Under the pieces are notes generated by a model, which saw only the letters and a program-made list of their open reading frames with translations, did not search any database and was not told the DNA's origin. The position numbers were made by a program, and so were the translations under genes. A stretch of DNA of 64,000 bases from Adiantum capillus-veneris (taxonomy: Eukaryota; Streptophyta; Polypodiopsida; Polypodiales; Pteridaceae), in NCBI GenBank assembly GCA_014529385.2, contig CM043967.1, forward strand, positions 11,670,001-11,734,000. Reading direction: 5' to 3'. This document shows positions 56,680 to 64,000 of the stretch, in pieces. Position 1 is the stretch's first letter, and each line of letters opens with the position of its first letter.

Positions 56680-56699
56680 TCCCCGGCAATGGCACCAAA
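56680..56699 (-). other. primer binding site of retroelement 2 (tRNA-Asp-like)
   Basis: On the minus strand, TTTGGTGCCATTGCCGGGGA begins at the end of the 5' LTR. It differs at two positions from the TTTGGCGCCGTTGCCGGGGA site I recall for plant Ty3/Gypsy elements. Confidence 0.8.
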
Positions 56700-57620
56700 T
56701 GTTGGGGGTCCCATCGTTGTATAGCTCCAATGACCAACAAAATTATCAATCTGGAGGGATGAGCTACCTGCCTAGGGCATGGAAACACTCACACGATTAG
56801 AGAGCTAATCATGGCAACGCGAATGGTTAACTCTATGAGATGAGCTTCTCGGCCTATGGAGGAGCTAAGCCACAATGAAGGGCATTCTCCACATGCACTT
56901 CTCTTCACCTCTACTCAACTCAATCACACACACTACGATTGAAAGACGCACACAACACTAATCCTATCATGCAGCACACTAATCGCAAGCACACACACAT
57001 AGATCTATCGAGCACCACACTCCAATCAAACCTACATGCACACGCAAGCAAAAGAGAGCAATCACACAAGATCAAAGAGGGATTAACCACTAATTAGTTA
57101 TGATCTAGCTAATCTAAGCATCATAGGCAATCATAAGAAGCATGAGAGAGGCATAGTGAAAGAGAATGAATCATTGATTAGTGTTAATCAAGTCTCATGA
57201 GCAAAGAGAATCTCAAGGACTCCATAGCTACACACCTCAAGGGCTCTCACCAAAGATTGCTCTCAACAAATGAGCTTGAGAACCCTAATTTCCTGTCGAC
57301 ACTGCCTTATGTACCTATGGTAAAATATGCAATGTCCAGGTGCCCAAGGCCTTTAGGGCTCCACCACTTACTAAATCTGCTACCTAGGTACACTAACTGA
57401 CCCATTCTTTACAGCTCGGAACTCCCATTGAGCATGTATCACATTAAAATGTTACAATGGCTTGAAATAAATCAGGAATTTACAATACAGGACCATTTTG
57501 GGAAACCGTGAAAAATGTGTAACTCCAATCTTTACTGCTTCTTCATATTGATCTTTGATGTGCATCCATACGTCTTTGGTCTTTAGCAGCTTCTATTAAC
57601 TCACGTTGACTCAGTTAACA
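56700..57620 (-). repeat. 5' LTR of retroelement 2
   Basis: 921 bp, collinear with 46905-47878 and carrying a single copy of the approximately 41-bp unit duplicated there. Confidence 0.93.
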
Positions 57621-57625
57621 TAAAG

Positions 57626-58718
57626 AGAAAAAAGGAGCTCCTCCAATGAGAGAAGAGCCAACGTTACATAGAAAAAAAGCCTTATATTAACAAAAATATA
57701 AAAAAGATATCATCCATGCATTCAATGATCCAATCGTCCTTGAAAATGGTCACTTTTTTATTAAATACGAGTGTCTTTTTCACAAGACCGGCGTGGCTCA
57801 TTTATTGTGGCTCGCCTCATGATTGAAATGAAATAAAATCACAAAATTGTCAGCTAGTGTCAAAATTTGAAGATTTTGACACCGCCAATGCGTCTGAAAT
57901 GCCCAAAAACCTAAAAATCAAATGTCTACTTGCCCTTTTCTAACACCTGGAGAGGGAGAAATTTCCAAAAGGGTTTTTGCTAAATGGCGCGCGAAGGCCA
58001 CTTCAATATTACTTGCTTGTTTAGAAATTACTCGCTTGGTTTTGACTCTTATACTCTTTTGTGCCCTAACCCCGTGATGAACGTGCACACAGATGTGAAA
58101 CACACAGACAGAGGAGAGCCGATAGGTAACACATGCAAAGCTTTGGAGGTCGTTGAGTTCACAATTGCAAGAGGTGGCTGAGAGAAAGATCGCAAAACGG
58201 CGAAGGCAAGGGAGATGGTGATGCGGAAACAACAGACTCAAAGCTTTGGAGGTCGTTGAGAGCAAGATTGCAAGAGGTGGCTGACAGCAAGATCACAAAA
58301 AAGGCAAAGGCAAGGGCAATTTGTTTCTCCTATTTGGAGAAGGAGATGCCAACTACAACAATGATCGGTGCCTGACACCAAACAGTAACTCGAAAAGGAC
58401 ACGTGGGTTGTCCTCACACAAGGACAACTAGTGTAAATGCAATAAACGGACTCAAATTCCCATGCAATACGGTCAACCAACCACCATGAAACTAGAAATG
58501 ATTCTCATTAAAGAGGCACATGGTTCAAAGTTTAGAGGTAGCTAACCCTGCCTTCGAGCGTTAGCCTGTCCCTGACTCGCATTTTAACTCTACCTCTGCC
58601 CCAGCTAAGCCTTCGCGCAATGAGAAAACAGTAAAAGGACAAGGACTCCCACCCACTTGCTACGTCCTTATCTGCCTCGCTTTGTCGACGCACATCTCTA
58701 CATAGTGCAAAGGTATCC
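57626..58718. other. unassigned stretch with a short tandem duplication
   Basis: AAAGCTTTGGAGGTCGTTGA, together with the following GCAAGAGGTGGCTGA, occurs at 58138 and again at about 58233 (unit roughly 95 bp). No supported gene was seen on either strand. Confidence 0.5.
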
Positions 58719-59110
58719 TATCATTCTTTTTTGCATTTCAAATTTGCAAGGTCAGTACCAAACGAATAGGGGCGGCAAAACTATGTTTGGAGCTCTGATT
58801 CTTTTGGTATATTGATCATATTCCTTGCAGTTGTGTTTGCCACTTGGAGCTCCTTATGTAAAAGGGACATTCGCTCACAAAATGTGATTGGATTTTTGTT
58901 ATGTTGTTTGTAGATCTATTATTCTTTTGTGCAGTTCAAATTTCCAAGGTCAGTACCAAGCGAATAGGGGTAGAAGAACTGTGTTTGGTGCTCTGATTTG
59001 CTTGATACTGACCATATCCCTTGCAGTTGTGTTTGCCGTGTGAAGCCCCTTATGTGAAAGTGACATTTGCTCATCGAATGTGGTTAGTTTTTTGCTATGT
59101 TGTTTGTAGA
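58719..59110. repeat. tandem duplication directly upstream of the third H3-like ORF
   Basis: 58719-58916 and 58917-59110 align throughout. Each begins TAT(C/T)ATTCTTTT, contains AAGGTCAGTACCAA, CTTGCAGTTGTGTTTGCC and AGTGACATT/AGGGACATT, and ends TATGTTGTTTGTAGA. The second unit ends at the ATG of the H3-like frame, so the promoter/leader was duplicated. Confidence 0.85.
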
Positions 59111-59111
59111 G

Positions 59112-59480
59112 ATGGCTCGTGGAAAGGCCGTACCTAGAAGAGCGACAAGTGAGTCCTTGCATGCTCAAGTAAGAAGACGCCGATACAAGGTGCATATATT
59201 CATCCTATAGGAGTTTCATAGGATCAAAAGGCACATGTAACCGGCCATTCCAAGGCTTCCCTTTAAATGAGTGGTGCAAGAGATATGCGATCATTGGAGA
59301 GTGGGCATGCGATGGGCTAGCAGTGCTCTTCTCTGCCTGAAGAAGATTGTAGAGGACTACCTTGTTGAATTCTTCAGTGATGGCTATATCGTGGTGGCCC
59401 ATGTGCATCATGTCACAATTATGCCTAGGGACTTTGACACCCTCTATAGTTTGCGTTTTTGCTATGATGTGTTGCTTCAA
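59112..59480 (+). pseudogene. third histone H3-like sequence, three in-frame stops
   Basis: The ATG at 59112 starts MARGKAVPRRAT, a diverged H3 tail shorter than normal. From the Tyr of RRRRYK the single frame aligns without gaps to H3 from its HRYRPG region onward. Matches include IPRLPFK against IRKLPFQ, VVQEICDHW against LVREIAQDF, SSALLCLKKIVEDYLVEFF against the LQEAAEAYLVGLF helix, and HHVTIMPRD against KRVTIMPKD. Stops are a TAG at 59208, a TAA at 59238 and a TGA at 59268. The '[10 protein letters not shown]' block is changed to SDGYIVVAHV. After VTIMPRD the sequence leaves H3 and stays open into a long tail. It is much more divergent than ORF2 of A or B and has no transposase beside it. 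Confidence 0.78.
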
Positions 59481-59595
59481 CCAGTGTCAATCCGAGACAA
59501 CAGGAAAATGGATATTCTTAACATCCCCCCCTCCATCCTCGAGCACGACAGGCAGAGCCTTCAAGGGTTGAGAGCAATAGACACACATGATCACG

Positions 59596-60015
59596 GGTCG
59601 AGAGGGAGGAGCATGAACACGCCAGGGAGGAGACTGTGCCCATCAGGGACAAGACTGCACATGTAGAGAAAGAGCCCACAAGGGAGCAGCCTGTCGGTTT
59701 AGAGCATGAGCCAACCAGAGAGGAGCCCATAGAGACAGACCCATATCCCACCAGGGGGGAGCACCAATCAAAGAGGATCCCATAGAGGTAGACTTAGAGC
59801 TCATCAAGGAGGAGCCAATCAGAGAGGAGACCACAGAGGTAGACCTGGAGCCCACCAGGGACGAGCCAATCAGAGAGGATCCCACACACGTAGAGCCAGA
59901 GTTCACCAGGGAGGATCCCACCAATGTAGAGCATAATCCAGTCAGAGAGCAGAGCCCACATAGGTAGAGACAGAGACAGCTCAAGAAAAGCAAGAGGGAG
60001 CATCTTCTTTGCAAG
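59596..60015 (+). repeat. Glu/Pro/Arg-coding minisatellite downstream of the H3-like sequence
   Basis: Variants of GAGCCCACCAGGGAGGAGCC and AATCAGAGAGGATCCCAC(A)GAGGTAGA alternate many times. One frame reads EPTREEPIE... and, after a shift, REDPIEVDLE..., IKEEPIREET..., FTREDPTNVE. It may be the acidic tail of the H3-like product, now frameshifted relative to the fold. Confidence 0.7.
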
Positions 60016-60307
60016 GGCCAACCAATGTAGAGCAACGACAAGCTAGCAAAGAGCAAGCACGTGTGCCACAAGATTGGCATCGTGTAGGGAAAATCAATGA
60101 AGAAAACAAAGAGGAACTACAAGTGCTTGCCAATTAAGCCCCTCTTCAAGCATAGATTCATCTTCCCGAAAGGTTAGACGTGGACTCCGTTTTCAACCTT
60201 GATCAACAAGATTTTCTCTACATGCACAATTTCTCATGCCAACGCAAAGGATGCAATCATCCACGCTGCTATGTGGAAAGTATTAAGTTTATTATGCGAC
60301 TTGTTGG

Positions 60308-60597
60308 GGTCATTACCAAGCAAATAGGGACCCTTGGATATTTTCAAGGGCGCTATTTACTCGGTATTGACCGGTGTTTTTTCGGCACTTAGGGTCAGAA
60401 CCAAGCAAATAGGGACCTAAATGACCATCTCAAGAATCGTATTGCTTCATTTTGACCCGTTTCTTTGCACGCTATCTAGATATGTCGTAATCTTTAAGTT
60501 CATTATGTCACAATGTTGGGGTCACTACCAACCCCTGAAATCTTTAAGGCCACTAATTGCTGGATATTGACCCGGGTCAGAACCAAGCGACTAGGGA
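60308..60597. repeat. dispersed GGTCAGTACCAAGCGAATAGGG motif
   Basis: Close variants of this 22-bp motif occur at 58750, 58948, 60308, 60393 and 60575, with a partial copy at 60520. After the last two full copies TATGACCAT or AATGACCAT, then TCAAGAA and CGTATT follow, so a longer unit is involved. Confidence 0.7.
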
Positions 60598-60956
60598 CTT
60601 ATATGACCATTTCAAGAACCGTATTCGCTTCGTTCTGACCTATATTTGTATATCCAATAACCAATCTAATTGTTGGCACTTTTTCATGTTAGGCACACTA
60701 TCTCACTTCTGCCCGTGGACGTGCAAGACAAAATATATGTAATAGGTTCGCTTATAACGCCTGTGCTTCAGAACAGTGGAATGTCATTTTTAATGCTGTT
60801 GGGTTGGCTCAACATAGTAAATTGGGATCTAGCATGCTTTTTGGTCACTGCATACAATCAAATGTGAGTTTTGTGTCGGTATGCAAAGCTATGTTGGATT
60901 TAGGATCTTACTATTTCTCATCGTTGATAGTTTTAAAGTTTTTTTTGTGTAGTGAA

Positions 60957-61050
60957 CATTGTAGTATGGTGTTATTTGACGTTGAAGAGAAGGTCATCTA
61001 CTACGGAAACTCTGAGCAAAGTATGGGATTCCATGGCCGTGTAAAGACGT
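60957..61050 (+). other. possible short exon, weak Ulp1-like similarity
   Basis: After TTTTTTTGTGTAG the frame reads EHCSMVLFDVEEKVIYYGNS and continues to VKT before a GTAAGG-like site. The pattern resembles the His-containing strand pair of Ulp1/C48 proteases (HW.L.VFD...I.Y.DS), but the Asp position is Gly. This is too short to assign. Other parts of 60016-62180 show no recognisable gene. Confidence 0.22.
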
Positions 61051-61209
61051 AAGGCTAGTCTTTCAGCTTTGCTTGTAGTGTCTTTTTGTTATGCCCTAAT
61101 GAAGCAAGTGCTTATGTATGTAGTTCCACGAGAAAATTTGTCTGTTTTGTAGAGAACATTTTGCTAGAACATGATCTAGATGCTGCCATTGGGCATCGAC
61201 GGGTCAGCA

Positions 61210-61513
61210 TGGCCCACTCAAACTAGTGATTTCAGATATGGTTGGAGGATGTGTATGAATGCTATGCTCCTTCTTAGCCAAAATTTTGGATGTATCAAAC
61301 ATAAGTACGCATGTTTTTTCAGTGCCTGTATCACTGCAATGTTTTTATCAAAAGAAGTCAGTGTGGTCCACTCAGACTAATGATTTTACTTGTGGTTGGA
61401 GGACGTGTATGAATGCTATGCTCCTTAGGAAAATTTTGGATGTATTAAACATAAGTACGCGTGTTGTTTCAGTGCTTGTATCGCTGCAATGTTTTTATGA
61501 AGAGAAGTCACTT
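61210..61513. repeat. 154-bp tandem duplication
   Basis: 61210-61363 and 61364-61513 are collinear and close: GGTTGGAGGA(T/C)GTGTATGAA, then TGCTATGCTCCTT and ATAAGTACGC(A/G)TGTT. Confidence 0.88.
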
Positions 61514-62506
61514 CTTTACTTACTTTCTTATTATCACGCATCTACAAGACCTTGAATTACATAAGTACAAACCCTATGATGCATGAAATTTTTTCGTAAT
61601 GGCCATTCGGAATATTAAAATTTTGGTGCATAGTCGGTTAGGAAAGCGCTCAAGTTGAGGAGCTCGAACAGGCCTGCATTAACAAAATAGCGCAGTGGTA
61701 CGAGCAGACTTAAAGCAAGATTTGAAACATGCAAGAAGTGGTCAATCAATATTATGCGAACGTCACAGAAGTAGAGGATTGGGTTACACGTCAACGTCAA
61801 GAGCGAGAACAAAGTGAATCTTCACAAGTTCAAGATGCATGGGAAGCCATGGAGGAGTCCTTTGAGCGACACGAAAGGGCACCCAGACCAGCGTCCCCAG
61901 AGGAAGAAAGAGAAGCAATCAGGGGAGAGGGTAGGGGAGTAGTGGTAGCAATAGGGTAGGGGGCAAGCGAGCAGTGGTAGCAACCGGGGCAGGTGAGCAA
62001 ACCTAAGTCTAAGCAAAGTACAATAGGTAATTAATTATTGTAAACATTTAAATATCAATAGATTTTTAATATTATTATACTAAACTAGGTAATTATTATA
62101 TTGAAAGAAATATCAATAGATTTTTATCGTATCAATAGACTTGAAAATAAATAAATCTATTACTACGTATACCTAGATATGTGTCCCCCCTTCACCCCCC
62201 ACCTTCTTGCACTGCCCCAACTTCTTGCGCACCTCCTCTTCACCTCCATAGACAACCGTCATCCGTGTTGCCCAATCCTTTAGTCAAAACTATTGAAGCC
62301 CCTTCACCTCACAACAAGGCTCCAACATCCTTGATTACCTTGCCATGTGTTACTGCCAATTCCCCTCTATATGGTGTTGATCCGTCTACCCAACTGCCAT
62401 GCTCGCTATTTGTGCTCGGGCCACTTTCTCTCGCTGACATAACCTTACTCAATGAATCTTGCCTATGTCCCCCAAACTCAGTGATTGTTGCTATTGGATC
62501 CTCTTT

Positions 62507-62507
<1 letters not shown>

Positions 62508-62599
<92 letters not shown>
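62508..62599. repeat. (CT)n microsatellite
   Basis: About 46 CT units, on the inner side of the inverted-repeat arm. Confidence 0.98.
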
Positions 62600-62603
<4 letters not shown>

Positions 62604-62946
62604 GAGGGATCCACAATAGACCCGCTAATGGACCTTTGTAGGGCCCTTAATTATTCAAAAGACATCCCAATGTAAGGTTGCATGCATGACTGCCAATCTA
62701 GAATTTTTGTTGGGGGTTGGTTGAAGCACCCCACACAAAAGAGAAGCTCCTTTCAATAGTCTCTAATCGGTTCCCACTAGGTAAAACCTCCATTAAAAGA
62801 TACACAACTACTAATAGCTCACGTGAAAGAGGTACATCAACCGGGGTCTATTGGTGTGTGATTTTTTTTAGAGGCTACCTCTTATGGGTTGCCTCTTTGA
62901 GAGCAGGGCACTTTTGAGTGGAAGGCCCATGCGGGAGTCTCTCTTT
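62600..62946. repeat. right arm of the long inverted repeat (partner 1437-1800)
   Basis: Reverse-complement match to 1437-1800, including TTTTGAGGGATCCAC.., GCACCCCACACAAAAGAGAA and CTCTTATGGGTTGCCTCTTT. The copies differ by small indels and substitutions. Confidence 0.85.
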
Positions 62947-63003
62947 TTCTCTGGTCTAGCTTGCAGGAGCATCTTAATGGTGGCTCTGTGAAATAAAGAA
63001 GGC

Positions 63004-63022
63004 GGCCTTCAAATTGAAGGCC
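63004..63022. repeat. 19-bp perfect palindrome
   Basis: GGCCTTCAA-A-TTGAAGGCC, between the inverted-repeat arm and a (CT)n tract. Confidence 0.85.
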
Positions 63023-63067
63023 CTCGCCCATTATTGTTCAAGTCAAATTTGAACTCCCTTAGTGCAT

Positions 63068-63071
<4 letters not shown>

Positions 63072-63141
<70 letters not shown>
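63072..63141. repeat. (CT)n microsatellite
   Basis: About 35 CT units. A short duplication AAGATGCATCTAGGAG follows twice. Confidence 0.98.
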
Positions 63142-63144
<3 letters not shown>

Positions 63145-63224
63145 ATGCATCTAGGAGCCTCTAAGATGCATCTAGGAGGCGAAATCCCTCCCCCTTATAT
63201 CCATAGTAGAGATTTATCCCTTAA

Positions 63225-63505
63225 CTTTCAAACTGGTTTTACTGATTTTGGTATTGTTTCACACTTTGCTACTGATCTGTACACATTTTGGTACTATATG
63301 GTACCTTGGTGCTATTTGATACTTTTGGAACTGTTTTACTCAATTTGGTACTATTGTGTATAGAATTTGGTACTATTTGGGTTTTTGGTAATTTGGTGCT
63401 ATGTACACAATTTGGTACTATTTTGTACATTGTTCTTCGGGACTTTGGTACTCTAATGTACCAAGTTTGGTATTGTGTCACTACTATGTATTGTTTATTA
63501 CTTTA
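63225..63505. repeat. degenerate TTTGGTACTAT-type repeat
   Basis: TTTGGTACTAT, TTTGGTATTG and ACTTTGGTACTC variants recur about a dozen times at 15-30 bp spacing. Spacing is irregular. Confidence 0.7.
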
Positions 63506-63558
63506 ATACTCTTATTTTTGTAGTTTTTCTAACTGCTTAGTTTACATGTTACAAATAG

Positions 63559-63986
63559 TTTTGACCAGTCTCAATGTGAGATGTGGGCTCCCACACTCAG
63601 AAATGTGCCATCCCTTTTAGAGGAATTTGATAACAAGCCTATTTTTCTAAATCTCTTGAGAAGAGTGTGGTGCAAGCATCCGCAGTACAATGAATTAAAC
63701 ACCCTCCTTGTAGACAACACAAGATACAAGTTGTTTAAGAATAATTATGACTCGTACTACTGCATCTAATCATATGAGACAAAGTATTATGACCCAAAAA
63801 AAGTCAAAGTATCTTATGGAGGTCATTTTTTCATGGATTTTTGGGTGGCTAGCTGCGAAGTTCCCCACTTTTTATATCCATCATACACCCTTGTTTGATG
63901 TCAAGCATGACATTTCCTTGTATGTTGCCAACTACTTTGTATATTTGGAGGGGTATTTGTACCACTTTGACCCCTCTTATGTGTAA
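63559..63986 (+). pseudogene. partial second FCP1/SCP-like HAD gene
   Basis: The exon begins after TTACAAATAG with FDQSQCEMWAPTLRN, then KPIFLNLLRRVW and LNTLLVDNTRYKLFKN. These are the DQSQC, KPLF..L..LW and NTLL.DDS.YK blocks of the plant HAD/SCP family I recall, with the second motif III Asp changed to Asn. Frame changes follow, then DISLYVANYFVYLEGYLYHF, the usual end of the domain. The motif I part would lie upstream but was not found between 62947 and 63558. It is a different lineage from the 43375-44499 gene. The window ends about 14 bases later. Confidence 0.6.
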
Positions 63987-64000
63987 AAGATTTTGTAAGC

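Larger units (their letters stand above)
46905..57620 (-). mobile_element. LTR retroelement 2 (Ty3-type priming, gag/protease relic, no RT)
   Basis: The LTRs are 46905-47878 and 56700-57620. On the coding (minus) strand they read TGTTAACTGAG...CCCCCAACA. A perfect 5-bp duplication TAAAG flanks the element (46900-46904 and 57621-57625). On the minus strand the 5' LTR is followed by TTTGGTGCCATTGCCGGGGA, which closely matches the tRNA-Asp primer site common in plant Ty3/Gypsy elements. Minus-strand frames between 52946 and 49631 look like gag plus protease. No reverse transcriptase, RNase H or integrase motif was found, and a 3.7-kb leader without genes precedes gag. It is therefore a large non-autonomous derivative. 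Confidence 0.93.

Noticed and set aside
60957-61050. Ulp1/C48 protease gene
   Set aside because: Only one short segment resembles it, the catalytic Asp position is Gly, and no Cys motif was found. Retained only as a weak note.
62181-62675. 164-codon Pro/Ser-rich ORF
   Set aside because: Much of it is low-complexity and its C-terminal part is the (CT)n tract plus the inverted-repeat arm. There is no evidence of a gene.

Overview
The window looks like gene-poor, repeat-dense nuclear DNA of a land plant. The reasons are GT-AG introns inside the coding relics, plant-type LTR retroelements (one primed by a tRNA-Asp-like site), long (GA)n/(CT)n tracts, and DDE transposase and FCP1/SCP-like families that I associate with seed-free plants. 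A fern, lycophyte or bryophyte with a large genome is a guess. No rRNA, tRNA, CRISPR array or clearly functional single-copy host gene was recognised.

The main content is a family of large DNA transposons with termini starting CATTAGG. Copy B (30688-39874) is the better preserved. Copy A (3108-20159) is the same element, more decayed and expanded by later insertions. Both carry four genes in the same order. ORF1 (+) is a multi-exon DDE-like transposase. ORF2 (+) is a histone H3-like protein that starts with the canonical H3 tail and ends in a full H3 fold. ORF3 (-) is a conserved protein of unknown function. ORF4 (-) resembles a BAH domain protein. ORF2 and ORF3 converge on a palindrome-rich spacer. 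Small relatives share the CATTAGG ends: a fold-back at 29587-30037, and a MITE pair at 2428-2885 and 23142-23574. A third transposase fragment lies at 22927-23830, and a third, separate H3-like pseudogene lies at 59112-59480.

Layout: 1-1.4 kb, CACTA-like exon and low-complexity ORFs; 1.44-1.85 kb, one arm of an inverted repeat whose other arm is at 62.6-62.95 kb; 3.1-20.2 kb, element A, containing hairpin repeats, a solo Copia-type LTR (8528-9310) and a complete gag-only LTR element (10210-16721) inserted in ORF3; 20.2-28.4 kb, unassigned sequence with the third transposase fragment; 28.4-42.8 kb, a decayed gene for a different DDE transposase whose 11.8 kb intron holds an AGCTAT-type tandem repeat, the fold-back MITE and the whole of element B; 43.4-44.5 kb, an FCP1/SCP-like HAD gene; 46.9-57.6 kb, an LTR element lacking reverse transcriptase; 57.6-62 kb, the third H3-like relic with duplicated upstream DNA and a Glu/Pro-rich repeat tail; 62.5-64 kb, the inverted-repeat arm, simple repeats and a partial second FCP1-like gene.

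Reading A and B against each other separates real exons from noise. Both copies have premature stops, so neither looks autonomous now. The association of an H3-like and a BAH-like protein with a transposase suggests an element that interacts with chromatin; this is inference from architecture only.
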